From: Pseudonocardia kunmingensis
GTDB taxonomy: Bacteria; Actinomycetota; Actinomycetes; Mycobacteriales; Pseudonocardiaceae
DNA length: 64,000 nt
Assembly: GCF_006716445.1 (NCBI RefSeq)
Contig: NZ_VFPA01000002.1
Span: 1,364,001-1,428,000 of the forward strand
Direction: 5' to 3'
The notes beneath the pieces were generated by a model, which saw only the letters and a program-made list of their open reading frames with translations, was not told the DNA's origin and ran no database searches. Below are positions 49,701 through 59,320 of this stretch, in pieces. A program made the position numbers and the translations under genes. How positions within the stretch are numbered: the stretch's first letter is position 1; each line of letters starts with the position of its first letter.

Positions 49701-51269
49701 TCACACTCCCGCCTTCGCCACCCCGCGGAACTCCGGCCGGTCGGCCAGGCCCGGCTCGAAGTGCAGCACCTGCGGCGACAGCGCCACCGGGGGCGTCGCG
49801 TAGTAGAGGATCACCTCGGGGGCCGCGTCCACGAACTCGGCCATGAGGTCGTGGAAGGCCGCGGTGCGCTGCTGCGGGTCGGTGGCGGCCAGCACCTCCT
49901 GCTGCAGCCGCTGCAGCTCGGGGGTGGTGTGGTCGCCAGGGTTCATGAACCCGCCCGGGGTGTAGCGCAGCCCGGTGGTCTGGGCCGGGTCGGGCCGCCC
50001 GCCGCCGGGGCCGAGCAGCAGGTCGCCCTCCTCGCGGCCGAAGAACACGTCGGTGATCTGCGCGCCCTCCAGCACCCGCATCTGCATCGTGATCCCGACG
50101 GCCGCGAGGTCGGCCTGGATCGCCTCGGCGTGGCGCTGCACGTCCGGGCTCGCCGACACCAGGGCCTCGAACGTGAACCCGTCGGCCAGCCCGGCCTCGG
50201 CGAGCAGGTCGCGGGCGCGCTGCGGGTCGTGCGGGTAGGGGTCGGGGCCGATGCCCGGGTCGTGGGCGAAGCTCCACTCCGGCACCGGCTGCGCGGACAG
50301 CTCGCCGTAGCCGCGGGCGAGCGCGTCCACCAGCGCCTGCCGGTCGATCGCGTGCCACAGCGCCCGCCGCACCCGCACGTCGGCGAACTCCGAGCGGGCC
50401 CTGTTGGGTTGGAAGTACCAGAAGTTCGTGGTGCGCCCCGGCTCGACGCGGATGCCGGTGGCGCGGGCCTCCTCGACCTGGTCGGGGGAGAGCACGGTGG
50501 CGTCGGTCTCGCCGGTGCGCAGCGCGTTGAGCCGCGTGACGGGGTCGGTGTAGATGACCATGTCGACCCCGGCGACCCGGACGGCGCCGGGATCCCAGTA
50601 GCCGGGCGCCGCGCGGTAGGAGATGCGCGCGCCCGGCTGGTAGTCCGTCACCCGGAACATGCCGGCGCCCACCGGGTTCTGGTCGAGACCGGGGTCGTCG
50701 AAGGCCGCGGGGCTGACCATCGCGCCCGCCCGGTCGGACAGCACCAGCGGCAGCGCCGCGTTCGGCGCGTTCAGGTGCAGCCGAACGGCGTGCGCCCCGG
50801 TGACCTCGACCGACTCCACCGCCGCCAGCTCCGGCGCGACCGCCGAGCCCTCCACGGTCTTCGCCCGCTCGATGTTGGCCCGCACGGCCGCGGCGTCGAA
50901 CGGGACGCCGTCGTGGAACGCGACGCCCTCGCGCAGCGCGAGGTCCAGGGCCAGGCCGTCGGCGCTGAACGCCCAGTCGGTGGCCAGGCCGGGCACCGGC
51001 TGCCCGTCGGCGTCGGTGTGCACGAGCCGGTCGTAGGTGAGGAACAGGTGCGTGTTGTCGTTGCTCGACGTCGCGCGGTGCGGGTCGAAGCGGCTCAGCC
51101 CGACGGCGTTGGCCCAGCGGAAGACGGCCTCCGGGTCGGCGGGACCGGTCGGGGCGGCGGCGGTCGGGCCGGCGGGCGCGATGGGAGCGCAGGCGGTCAG
51201 CAGCAGCGTGAACAGGGCGAGCAGGCCGACGGCGAGCCGCGCCGCCGATGACCGGACGGGAGCGCTCAT
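49701..51269 (-). CDS. Transporter C solute-binding lipoprotein 3 (family 5)
   Basis: 522-residue DppA/OppA-type binding protein. The lipoprotein signal has a hydrophobic core and LLTAC lipobox (Cys27). Family motifs are RFDPHRA, YDRLVHTDADGQPVPGLA, LREGVAFHDGVPFDA, ARSEFADVRVRRALWHAIDRQ and YPHDPQRARDLLAEAGL. The N-terminal half is closely similar to the next two genes upstream, so the three are tandem duplicates. The ATG overlaps the stop of the preceding copy. Ligand unknown. Confidence 0.94.
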   Translation of the reverse strand: MSAPVRSSAARLAVGLLALFTLLLTACAPIAPAGPTAAAPTGPADPEAVFRWANAVGLSRFDPHRATSSNDNTHLFLTYDRLVHTDADGQPVPGLATDWAFSADGLALDLALREGVAFHDGVPFDAAAVRANIERAKTVEGSAVAPELAAVESVEVTGAHAVRLHLNAPNAALPLVLSDRAGAMVSPAAFDDPGLDQNPVGAGMFRVTDYQPGARISYRAAPGYWDPGAVRVAGVDMVIYTDPVTRLNALRTGETDATVLSPDQVEEARATGIRVEPGRTTNFWYFQPNRARSEFADVRVRRALWHAIDRQALVDALARGYGELSAQPVPEWSFAHDPGIGPDPYPHDPQRARDLLAEAGLADGFTFEALVSASPDVQRHAEAIQADLAAVGITMQMRVLEGAQITDVFFGREEGDLLLGPGGGRPDPAQTTGLRYTPGGFMNPGDHTTPELQRLQQEVLAATDPQQRTAAFHDLMAEFVDAAPEVILYYATPPVALSPQVLHFEPGLADRPEFRGVAKAGV

Positions 51270-52801
51270 GAGACCGCCACCCCCCGGAACTCCGGCCGGT
51301 GCATCAACCGCGGCTCGAGCCCCTGCACGCGGGGGGACGTGACGTAGACGTCGTGCGGGAAGATCACCGGGATCTCCAGCACCTGGTCGACGACCTCGGC
51401 CACCAGTTCGTGCAGCACGACCGCGCGCTGCTGCTGGTCCAGCGTGCGCAGCGCCTGCCGGTGCAGCTCCTCCAGCCGGGGAGTGCTGTGCCCGCCCGGG
51501 TTGCCGAAGCCGTCAGCCGTGTAGCGCGTGGCCACGGTCATCGAGGGGTCCGCGCGGGGGCCCCAGGACGCGATCATGGCGTCGTAGCGTTCCTGCACGA
51601 ACATCAGGTCGCCCATCGTGTCGGGCTCGGCGGGCACGATCTCCATGTCGATGCCCACCGCGGCCAGCTGGTTCTGCATCGCCTCGGCCAGCGGGAGGAA
51701 GTCCGGGCCGGTCGGGATCACGGCTCGGAACGCCAGACCGCCGGGGTGGCCGGCCTCGGCCAGCAGCTGCCGGGCGAGCTGCGGGTCGTGCCGGATCGCC
51801 TCGTCGCCGAGCCCGGGGTGGTGCGCCCAGTACCCCTCGACGAACGGCTGCGCCTCGATGGTGGCGTGGCCGAGGTACACGCCCTGTCGGATCGCCTCGC
51901 GGTCCAGGGCGTGGTTGATCGCCCGGCGGACACGCACGTCCGCGAAGATCGGGCGGGAGCGGTTCAGCACGAAGTAGGAGAAGTTGAGCGAGCCGGCCAC
52001 CTCGGTCCGCAGGCCGGTCGCCTCCGCCTGCGCGAGCATCGCAGGCGGCACCCGCGTCGCGTCGACCACACCGGTCCGCACGGCGTTGAGCCGGGTGGTG
52101 GACTCCGCGATGTGGTGGATCTCCAGGCGCTGCGCCGCCGCGGCCGGCGGGTCCCAGTACTGCGGGAAGCGCTCGAAGCGCGTGAGCTCGTCGCGCCGGT
52201 GCTCGACCATCCGGTAGGGCCCGGCGCCGACGGCGACCTGGTCGAGGTCGACCGCCGGGTCGGCCAGCGCGGCCGGGCTGATCATCGCGCCCGCCCGGTC
52301 GGACAGCGCGGCGGGCAGTGACGTAGCGGGGTAGGACAGGTGCAGCGCCACCGTGCGCGGGTCGCGGACCTCCACCGACTGCACGGGATCCAGCTCGGTG
52401 CGCACCGCCGAGCCCTCGACGGTCCTGGCCCGCTCGATGTTGGTGCGCACGGCCGCGGCGTCGAAGGGCGTGCCGTCGTGGAACGTGACGCCCTCGCGCA
52501 GTTCCAGCCGCAGCGTCAGCGCGTCCTCCCACTCCCAGGCGGCGGCCAGCCCGGGCACCGGTTCGCCCTCCGGGGAGAGGTGCACCAGCCGGTCGTAGGC
52601 GGGGAACAGGGTGACGCCGTCCTGGCTGATGCTGGCGCGATGCGGGTCCAGCCGGCTGGGCGAGAGCTCGTAGGCGTAGCGGAAGGTGCCCGGCTCGCCC
52701 GCGGCGGCCGCCGAGTCGGCCGACTGCGGGATCGGGGCGCACCCGGCGAGCAGCAGCGCCAGCAGCCCGGCGAGCGCGGCCACCACGCGTCGCGCCCTCA
52801 C
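51266..52801 (-). CDS. Transporter C solute-binding lipoprotein 2 (family 5)
   Basis: 511-residue paralogue of the neighbouring binding proteins, with lipobox LLAGC (Cys21). It shares the frame RLDPHRAS, YDRLVHLSPEGEPVPGLA, LREGVTFHDGTPFDAAAVRTNIERA and VRRAINHALDREA, while the C-terminal ligand lobe differs. The GTG start overlaps the stop of binding protein 1 (GTGA). Divergence concentrated in the ligand lobe suggests different ligands for the same permease. Confidence 0.94.
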   Translation of the reverse strand: MRARRVVAALAGLLALLLAGCAPIPQSADSAAAAGEPGTFRYAYELSPSRLDPHRASISQDGVTLFPAYDRLVHLSPEGEPVPGLAAAWEWEDALTLRLELREGVTFHDGTPFDAAAVRTNIERARTVEGSAVRTELDPVQSVEVRDPRTVALHLSYPATSLPAALSDRAGAMISPAALADPAVDLDQVAVGAGPYRMVEHRRDELTRFERFPQYWDPPAAAAQRLEIHHIAESTTRLNAVRTGVVDATRVPPAMLAQAEATGLRTEVAGSLNFSYFVLNRSRPIFADVRVRRAINHALDREAIRQGVYLGHATIEAQPFVEGYWAHHPGLGDEAIRHDPQLARQLLAEAGHPGGLAFRAVIPTGPDFLPLAEAMQNQLAAVGIDMEIVPAEPDTMGDLMFVQERYDAMIASWGPRADPSMTVATRYTADGFGNPGGHSTPRLEELHRQALRTLDQQQRAVVLHELVAEVVDQVLEIPVIFPHDVYVTSPRVQGLEPRLMHRPEFRGVAVS

Positions 52802-54375
52802 CGCCGCGCCCCGAGCGTGCGGAAGTTGATCTGGCCGGTCACGAGCGTCTCGAAGCCGACGACGTGGTCGGCGGTGGCGATCACCGACTCGTCGGACACG
52901 ATCGGCGCCTGGAACGCCTGGTCGACGATCTCGCCGACGGCCTGGTGGATCAGGTCGCGGCGCTGCGCGGGGTCGAGGCTGTCGAGCGCCTGCCGGTGCA
53001 GCTCCTCGAGCCGGGGTGTGGTGTGCCGGCCCGGGTTGGAGAAGCCCTCCCCGGTGAACTGCAGTTCGATCGTCATCGACGGGTCAGGGCGCCCGCCCCA
53101 CTGGGAGATCAGCGCGTCGCCCTGCTGCTGGCGGTAGTAGACGTCGGCGGTCTGCGCCGCCTCGACCGAGCGGATGTTCGCGGTCACCCCGATCTCGGCC
53201 AGCATGTTCTGCACGGCTTCGCCGACCTGCACGTAGGTGCCCAGCGCGGTCACCAGCATCTCGAACTCGAAGCCGCCCGCCAGCCCGGCCTCGGCGAGCA
53301 GCTGCCGGGCGCGTTCGGGGTCGTAGGCGTAGTGGTCGCCCGGGTAGTCCGGGTCGTGCGCGAAGTAGCCCTCCGGGAACGGCTGCACCGTCGGCTGGGC
53401 CGCGCCGAAGTAGATGCCCTCGGCGATCGACCGGCGGTCGATCGCGTGGTTGAGCGCCTGCCGCACCCGCGGGTCGTCGAACTCCGACCGGGCGCGGTTG
53501 AGGTAGAGCACGAGGTAGGTCAGCGTGACGCCGCGGTGCACGGTGATGTCGGGCAGCGCCTCGGCCTCCGGGACGAGCCGGCCGGACAGCAGCGCGAGGT
53601 CGACCTCGCCGGTGCGCAGCGCGTTCATGCGGGTGACCTCGTCGGGCAGGATCCGCAGCTCGAGGTGGCGCACACCGACGACGCTCTCGTCCCAGTAGTC
53701 GTCGTTGCGCTCGTAGAAGATCGTGTCGTTCGGCCGGTACTCCCGCACCCGGTACATCCCGGTGCCCACGGGGGCGAGGTCGAGGTCGGGGTCGTCGAAC
53801 GCGGTGGGGCTCACCATCGCGCCCGCCCGGTGCGAGAGCAGGCCGAGCAGCATGCTGTTGCGCTCCGAGAGGCGCAGCCGCACGGTGTGCGGGTCGACCA
53901 CCTCGACGGTGGCGATCGAGGCGAGGTCGGCCGACACCGACGAGCCCTCGACGGTCTTGGCCCGCTCGATGTTCGCGCGCACCGCCTCGGCGTCGAACGG
54001 CGTGCCGTCGTGGAAGGTGACGCCCTCGCGCAGCGACAGCGCCAAGGTGTGCCCGTCGTCCTCCCACGCCCACTCCGTGGCGAGACCGGGGATCGGCTCG
54101 CCCTCCGCGGACAGGTGCACCAGGCGGTCGTAGACCGGGGCGAAGAACCGGATGTCCTGGCCGATCGTGGACCGGTGCGGGTCGAACCGGCTCGGGCCGA
54201 CGGCGTCGGCGAACCGCAGGGTGGCCTCGGGGTCGAGGTCCTCGGGCGAGACGGGGGCGGCCGGCGCGGTCGCGTCCCCGCCCTGGCCGACGGGTCTGAT
54301 CGGGGCGCACCCCGCGACGAGCAACGCGGCCGCGACGAGTGCGGCGAGAGCGGGGGCGAGGGTGCGGAGCGCCAT
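52798..54375 (-). CDS. Transporter C solute-binding lipoprotein 1 (family 5)
   Basis: 525-residue binding protein, first gene of the three-copy operon. Lipobox LVAGC (Cys23), then RFDPHRSTIGQD, YDRLVHLSAEGEPIPGLA, LREGVTFHDGTPFDAEAVRANIERAK and VRQALNHAIDRRS. It is divergent from the permease gene at 54676; operator site 8 lies between them. It should deliver its ligand to the DppBC-type permease of transporter C and possibly to transporter A, which lacks a binding protein. Confidence 0.94.
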   Translation of the reverse strand: MALRTLAPALAALVAAALLVAGCAPIRPVGQGGDATAPAAPVSPEDLDPEATLRFADAVGPSRFDPHRSTIGQDIRFFAPVYDRLVHLSAEGEPIPGLATEWAWEDDGHTLALSLREGVTFHDGTPFDAEAVRANIERAKTVEGSSVSADLASIATVEVVDPHTVRLRLSERNSMLLGLLSHRAGAMVSPTAFDDPDLDLAPVGTGMYRVREYRPNDTIFYERNDDYWDESVVGVRHLELRILPDEVTRMNALRTGEVDLALLSGRLVPEAEALPDITVHRGVTLTYLVLYLNRARSEFDDPRVRQALNHAIDRRSIAEGIYFGAAQPTVQPFPEGYFAHDPDYPGDHYAYDPERARQLLAEAGLAGGFEFEMLVTALGTYVQVGEAVQNMLAEIGVTANIRSVEAAQTADVYYRQQQGDALISQWGGRPDPSMTIELQFTGEGFSNPGRHTTPRLEELHRQALDSLDPAQRRDLIHQAVGEIVDQAFQAPIVSDESVIATADHVVGFETLVTGQINFRTLGARR

Positions 54376-54675
54376 TGTTCCGGTCCACCTTCCGGTTCCG
54401 CGGGTTCTTCTCGGCCGAATGCACAGGACGTGCGGGAGACGTTCGGAGCTCGGGTTTCCCCGCCCGTGTTCGGGGGCGGGCAGGCCCGGCTGCCGCGGCG
54501 GTGACCGCGGCGATGGTCGGTGTTTGCGCTGGTGGCCGGGATGTTGACCGGCGGCGTGACGGACGCTACCTTACTTAGCGATCGTTTAGTAGAGATGCGG
54601 TGGCGGCCGCCGCTCCGCATTTCCACCTATCGCCCGACCCATCGACCGATCATCGGCCACAGCGAGGTGGGCCCC
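54376..54675. promoter_or_regulatory. Divergent intergenic region of transporter C
   Basis: 300 bp between binding protein 1 and the permease. It holds the promoter-operator at 54544-54589 and a GC-rich hairpin-capable stretch around 54459-54481. Longer readings of the permease ORF across this region are unsupported. Confidence 0.6.
54544..54589 (+). promoter_or_regulatory. Promoter with operator site 8 (CTTAGCGATCGTTTAG)
   Basis: TTGACC (54544-54549), 17-bp spacer, TACCTT (54567-54572), then the palindrome at 54574-54589. On the other strand TAGCGT (54563-54568) could be a -10 for the binding-protein operon, so one site may control both directions. Confidence 0.7.
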
Positions 54676-55620
54676 GTGCTGCAGTACGCGCTCCGGCGCA
54701 TCCTGATGATCGTTCCGCTGCTGTTCCTGGTCTCCCTCGGCGTGTTCGCGCTCGTTCTGATGATCCCCGGCGACCCCGCGATCACGATCGCGGGCGAGAA
54801 CGCCACCGAGGAGCAGATCGAGGCCACGCGGGAACGCCTCGGGCTCAACGACCCCGTGCTCGTCCAGTACGTCGCCTGGGCAGGCTCGGCCGTGCAGGGC
54901 GACCTGGGCACCTCGCTGTTCAGCAACGAGTCGGTCAGCGGGGCGATCCTCGCCCGGTTCCCGGTGACGATCGCCCTGACGGTCGCGGCCATGCTGGTGG
55001 CGCTGCTCATCGCCGTGCCCGCCGGCATCGTCGCGGCGGTGCACCGGGGCCGCTGGCCCGACCGCGCCGCCACCCTGTTCGCGTCCGTCGGGATCTCGCT
55101 GCCGAACTTCTGGGTGGGGATCCTGCTGATCATCGCGTTCGCGCTGATGTTCCCGATCTTCCCGGCGGTCGGCTACACGCCGCTCTCCGAGGGCGTCGGG
55201 GCGTGGGCGCACAACCTGGTGCTGCCCGGCCTCACGCTGGGCACCGCCGCGGCCGCGGAGATCACGCGCCAGCTGCGCGGGTCGCTGCACGACGTGATGC
55301 AGCAGGACTTCATCCGCACCGCGCGGGCCAACGGCCTGCGCGGCTCCACCGTGATCGCCAAGCACGGGCTGAAGAACGCCGCGGTGCCGGTCGTCACGGT
55401 GATCGGCTTCCAGATCGGGTTCCTGCTCGGCGGCTCGGTGATCGTCGAGCGGGTCTTCGGCCTGCCCGGGCTCGGCGACCTCGCGATCCGGGCGGTGCTG
55501 CAGCGCGACATCCCGATGATCCAGGGGATCGTCGTGGTCACCGCGGTGGTCGTGATGCTCGTGAACCTCGCCGTCGACCTGTCCTACGGCTACCTCAACC
55601 CGAAGGTGAGGCAGGCATGA
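54676..55620 (+). CDS. Peptide-type ABC transporter C, permease (DppB-like)
   Basis: 314-residue permease, same length as its paralogue in transporter A. It has the first span LMIVPLLFLVSLGVFALVLMIPGDPA, the DLGTSLFSNES motif, and an EAA loop (FIRTARANGLRGSTVIAKHGLKN). The GTG 54676 follows GAGGTGG and matches the start of the paralogue; the longer reading covers the promoter region. Coupled by ATGA to the second permease. Confidence 0.93.
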   Translation: MLQYALRRILMIVPLLFLVSLGVFALVLMIPGDPAITIAGENATEEQIEATRERLGLNDPVLVQYVAWAGSAVQGDLGTSLFSNESVSGAILARFPVTIALTVAAMLVALLIAVPAGIVAAVHRGRWPDRAATLFASVGISLPNFWVGILLIIAFALMFPIFPAVGYTPLSEGVGAWAHNLVLPGLTLGTAAAAEITRQLRGSLHDVMQQDFIRTARANGLRGSTVIAKHGLKNAAVPVVTVIGFQIGFLLGGSVIVERVFGLPGLGDLAIRAVLQRDIPMIQGIVVVTAVVVMLVNLAVDLSYGYLNPKVRQA

Positions 55621-56510
55621 CGCTCTCGGCGCTGGAGGAGCAGGAGGCGATCGCCACCCCCGAGCTGTCGGCGAGGGCGCGGTTCCTGCGCCGCTTCCGC
55701 CGGCAGTACCCGGCCCTGGTCGCGCTCGGCTTCCTCGTGCTGGTCACCCTCGCGGCGGTCGCCGCCCCGCTGCTCGCCACCCACGACCCGCTGGAGCAGA
55801 ACCTGTCCGGGGTGCTGCAGCAGCCCGGCGGCGCGCACGTGCTGGGCACCGACGAGCTCGGCCGCGACGTCTACAGCCGCGCGCTGTACGCCGGGCGGAT
55901 CTCGCTGCTCGCGGCGGCGCAGGCGGTCGGCGTCGCGGTCGCGCTCGGCGTCGTGCCCGGGCTGGTGGCCGGGTACGCGGGCCGCCGGGTCGACGCGGTG
56001 ATCATGCGGATCACCGATGCCCTGATGAGCTTCCCGCCGCTGATCCTCGCCATCGCCTTCGTCGGGGTGCTCGGACCCAGCCTCACCAACGCGATGTTCG
56101 TCATCGGCGTGATCTTCGCGCCGCGCTTCGTGCGGCTCGTGCGCGGCACGGTGCTCGCCATCCGGGAGGAGACGTTCATCGAGGCGTCGCGCTCGATCGG
56201 CACCCGGACGCGCACGGTGATCGCCCGGCACGTGGTGCCCAACGCGCTGTCCCCGCTGGTGGTGCAGGTGTCGCTGGCGGCGGCGATGGCGATGCTCGCC
56301 GAGGCGAGCCTGTCGTTCCTCGGGCTGGGCGTCCAGCCGCCCGATGCCAGCTGGGGCTCGATGATCGAACGCGGGTTCCGCTACACCGCGGCGGCGCCAT
56401 GGCTCACCGTGTTCCCCGGCCTGCTCATCGCGCTCACCGTGCTGGCCTTCAACCTCCTCGGCGACGGGCTGCGCGACTCGCTCGGCCGAGAGGTGCGGAG
56501 GGGATCATGA
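55617..56510 (+). CDS. Peptide-type ABC transporter C, permease (DppC-like)
   Basis: 297-residue permease. It has HVLGTDELGRD (about 79-89), a first span at ALVALGFLVLVTLAAVAAPL, an EAA loop (FIEASRSIGTRTRTVIARHVVPN), and C-terminal QPPDASWGSMI and GDGLRDSLG nearly as in transporter A. The stop overlaps the ATPase start (ATGA). Confidence 0.94.
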   Translation: MTLSALEEQEAIATPELSARARFLRRFRRQYPALVALGFLVLVTLAAVAAPLLATHDPLEQNLSGVLQQPGGAHVLGTDELGRDVYSRALYAGRISLLAAAQAVGVAVALGVVPGLVAGYAGRRVDAVIMRITDALMSFPPLILAIAFVGVLGPSLTNAMFVIGVIFAPRFVRLVRGTVLAIREETFIEASRSIGTRTRTVIARHVVPNALSPLVVQVSLAAAMAMLAEASLSFLGLGVQPPDASWGSMIERGFRYTAAAPWLTVFPGLLIALTVLAFNLLGDGLRDSLGREVRRGS

Positions 56511-57517
56511 GCATCGCCGATCCGGTGCTGGCCGTCGAGGACCTCGAGGTGCAGTTCGCCACCGACGACGGCTGGGTCACCGTGCTCGACGGCGTCTCGT
56601 TCGCCGTCGGCCGCGGCGAGACCGTCGGCCTGGTCGGCGAGTCGGGCTCGGGCAAGACCGTCACCAGCCTCGCAGCGCTCGGCCTGCTGCCCGACCGGTC
56701 GGCGCGCACCACCCGCGGCAGCGTGCGCCTCGACGGCGTCGAGCTCATCGGGATGCCGCGGCGGAAGCTGGAGGCGCTGCGCGGCGACGAGATCTCGATG
56801 ATCTTCCAGGAGCCGATGACGAGCCTGGACCCGGCGTTCCGGGTGGGCGACCAGATCGCCGAGGTGGTGCGCCGCCACCGCGGCGGATCCCGGCGGGCGG
56901 CGTCGGCCCGCGCCGTCGAGGTGCTCGACCGCGTCGGCATCCCGGACGCCGGGCGCCGCGCCCGCAGCTACCCGCACGAGTTCTCCGGCGGCATGCGGCA
57001 GCGCGTCATGATCGCGATGGCGATGGCGTGCGAGCCGAAGGTGATCATCGCCGACGAGCCGACGACCGCCCTCGACGTCACCATCCAGGCTCAGGTGCTC
57101 GACCTCATGCGCGCGATGCGCGACGAGTTCGGCACCGCGGTCGTGTTCGTCACCCACGACCTGGGCGTGGTCGCCGACATCTGCGACCGGGCCGTCGTCA
57201 TGTACGCGGGCCAGGTCGTCGAGCAGGCCGGGATCGACGACCTCTACCACCGCCCCCGCCATCCCTACACGGAGGCGCTGATGACCGCGATGCCCCAGCT
57301 CACCGGCCGGGCGGGCCGGCTGGCGACGATCCCGGGCCGCACGCCGTCGCCGGACGCGATGCCCACCGGGTGCCGGTTCCACCCGCGCTGCCGGCACGCA
57401 CTGGCCGGGTGCCGCGAGGGCGACACCGGCGGGCGGGTGGAGCTGCGCACGCTGCCGCCCGCGCGCGCGAGCCGCTGCCTGCGGGTGCACGAGCTGACGC
57501 TGCGGGGCACCGAGTGA
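56507..57517 (+). CDS. Peptide-type ABC transporter C, ATPase (OppD/DppD-like)
   Basis: 336-residue ATPase. Walker A GESGSGKT (44-51), FSGGMRQR signature, Walker B VIIADEPTTALD, THDLGVVADIC switch and the C-terminal CRFHPRCRHAL tail are present. The C-terminal VHELTLRGTE echoes the paralogue in transporter A (HPELTLRGTR). The stop overlaps the next start (GTGA). Confidence 0.95.
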   Translation: MSIADPVLAVEDLEVQFATDDGWVTVLDGVSFAVGRGETVGLVGESGSGKTVTSLAALGLLPDRSARTTRGSVRLDGVELIGMPRRKLEALRGDEISMIFQEPMTSLDPAFRVGDQIAEVVRRHRGGSRRAASARAVEVLDRVGIPDAGRRARSYPHEFSGGMRQRVMIAMAMACEPKVIIADEPTTALDVTIQAQVLDLMRAMRDEFGTAVVFVTHDLGVVADICDRAVVMYAGQVVEQAGIDDLYHRPRHPYTEALMTAMPQLTGRAGRLATIPGRTPSPDAMPTGCRFHPRCRHALAGCREGDTGGRVELRTLPPARASRCLRVHELTLRGTE

Positions 57518-58533
57518 GCCGCGCGGTGCCGGCCACCGAGAAGGCCGCGGGCGGCGAGCGGGGCGAGGTGCCCGTCGCCGAGGTCGAGGACCTGCACGTG
57601 GAGTTCCGGCTGCGCCGCGGCGTGCTCGCGCGGCCGGTGCCGCTGCGCGCCGTGCGTGCCGTGGACCTGCAGATCGGCGAGCGGGAGACGGTCGGGCTGG
57701 TGGGGGAGTCGGGGTCGGGGAAGTCGACCACCGGCCGTGCCATGCTGCGGCTCGTCGAACCCACCCGGGGCCGCATCCGGCTCGACGGTCAGGACATCAC
57801 GCACCTGCGCGGTGCCGAGCTGCGGGCCGTGCGGCGGCGGATGCAGATGGTCTTCCAGGACCCGTACTCCTCGCTCGACCCCGCGATGGTCATCGCCGAG
57901 AGCATCGGCGAGCCGCTCGACACCCACGAGCACCTCACCCGCGCCGACCGCACGGCGCGCATCGAGGAGCTGCTCGAGCACGTCAACCTCTCCCGGCGCT
58001 ACCTGAACCGCTACCCCTACGAGTTCTCCGGCGGGCAGCGCCAGCGCATCGCGATCGCCCGCGCGATCGCGCTGAACCCGCGGCTCCTGGTCTGCGACGA
58101 GGCGGTGAGCGCGCTCGACGTCTCCACCCAGAACCAGATCCTCAACCTGCTCGAGGACATCCAGGCCGAGTTCGGGCTGTCGTACCTGTTCATCGCCCAC
58201 GACCTCGCCGTCGTCCGGCACATCGCCCACCGCGTGGCCGTGATGTACCTCGGCGAGATCGTCGAGACCGGGCCGACCGAGCGGCTGTTCGAGAGCCCCG
58301 CCCACCCCTACACGGAGGCACTCCTGTCGGCCGTGCCGATCCCCAGCCCCCGCCGCCAGCGCGAGCGCGAGCGGATCGTGCTGTCCGGCGAGGTCCCGGA
58401 TGCGGCGAACCCGCCGACCGGTTGCGCCTTCCACACCCGTTGCCCCCACGCCATGGACGTCTGCCGAGACGTCGCCCCGCCGCCGACCCCCGTCGAGGGC
58501 GGGGGCACCGTCCGCTGCCACCTGAGGAGTTGA
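57514..58533 (+). CDS. Peptide-type ABC transporter C, ATPase (OppF/DppF-like)
   Basis: 339-residue partner ATPase. Walker A GESGSGKST (64-72), FSGGQRQRIAIARA, Walker B LLVCDEAVSALDVSTQNQ and HDLAVVRHI are intact. The tail is CAFHTRCPHAMDVC. It is highly similar to the OppF-like protein of transporter A. It ends 3 bp before the SDR gene, which belongs to the same operon. Confidence 0.95.
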   Translation: MSRAVPATEKAAGGERGEVPVAEVEDLHVEFRLRRGVLARPVPLRAVRAVDLQIGERETVGLVGESGSGKSTTGRAMLRLVEPTRGRIRLDGQDITHLRGAELRAVRRRMQMVFQDPYSSLDPAMVIAESIGEPLDTHEHLTRADRTARIEELLEHVNLSRRYLNRYPYEFSGGQRQRIAIARAIALNPRLLVCDEAVSALDVSTQNQILNLLEDIQAEFGLSYLFIAHDLAVVRHIAHRVAVMYLGEIVETGPTERLFESPAHPYTEALLSAVPIPSPRRQRERERIVLSGEVPDAANPPTGCAFHTRCPHAMDVCRDVAPPPTPVEGGGTVRCHLRS

Positions 58534-58536
58534 TCC

Positions 58537-59301
58537 GTGGAGATCGCCGACACGACCACCCTGCTCACCGGCGGGGCCTCCGGTCTCGGCCTGGCCACCG
58601 CACGCCGGCTCGTCGACGCCGGCGGCCGCGTGGTGATCGCCGACCTGCCGACGTCGTCGGGTGCGGAGGCGGCCAAGGAGCTGGGCTCCGCCGCCACGTT
58701 CGTCGCGGCCGACATCACCGACCCGGACCAGGTCGAGGCCGCGCTCGACGCCGTCGCCGAGACCGGAGAGCTGCGCGCCGTCGTGCACACCGCGGGCAGC
58801 GGGCGCGCCCAGCGCACGGTCGACCGCGACGGCAACCCGGCGAACCTCGAGTGGTTCACCCAGATCGTGAACCTCAACCTGATCGGCTCGTTCAACGTGC
58901 TGCGCCTCGCCGCGGCCCGGATGGCCCGCCTGGAGCCGATCGGGGAGGAGCGCGGCGTGGTCGTGATGACGGCGTCGATCGCCGCGTTCGACGGGCAGAT
59001 CGGGCAGGCGTCCTACTCCGCGTCCAAGGCCGGGGTGGTGGGCATGACGCTCGTGGCGGCCCGCGACCTGGCCAGCCGCAAGATCCGGGTGTGCACCATC
59101 GCGCCGGGCCTGTTCGACACGCCGCTGCTCGGGCGGATGGAGGAGGGCAAGAAGGCGGCACTCGGTGCGCAGGTGCCGAACCCGCCGCGGCTCGGGCAGC
59201 CCGACGAGTACGCGCGCCTGGCGGTGCAGATCGTGGAGAACCCGATGTTGAACGGCGAGACGATCCGCCTGGACGGGGCGCTGCGCATGGCCCCGCGCTG
59301 A
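58537..59301 (+). CDS. Short-chain dehydrogenase/reductase (HSD10-like 3-hydroxyacyl-CoA dehydrogenase)
   Basis: 254-residue SDR. NAD loop TGGASGLG (about 11-18), Asp36-type NAD preference in VVIADLP, the catalytic Ser in VVMTASIAAFDG, and YSASK (Tyr-x3-Lys) are visible. The overall pattern (GLATARRL, IAPGLFDTPLL, RLGQPDEYARLAVQIVENPMLNGETIRLDGALRM) matches type 2 3-hydroxyacyl-CoA dehydrogenases, so it probably serves beta-oxidation with the convergent thiolase. The GTG start has GAGGAG. Last gene of the transporter C operon. Confidence 0.92.
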   Translation: MEIADTTTLLTGGASGLGLATARRLVDAGGRVVIADLPTSSGAEAAKELGSAATFVAADITDPDQVEAALDAVAETGELRAVVHTAGSGRAQRTVDRDGNPANLEWFTQIVNLNLIGSFNVLRLAAARMARLEPIGEERGVVVMTASIAAFDGQIGQASYSASKAGVVGMTLVAARDLASRKIRVCTIAPGLFDTPLLGRMEEGKKAALGAQVPNPPRLGQPDEYARLAVQIVENPMLNGETIRLDGALRMAPR

Positions 59302-59320
59302 CCCTCCGCAGCGACCCTCG

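Noticed and set aside
54459..54481. GC-rich stem in the transporter C gap considered as a riboswitch or attenuator
   Set aside because: Short simple stem upstream of the likely promoter, with no conserved aptamer features.
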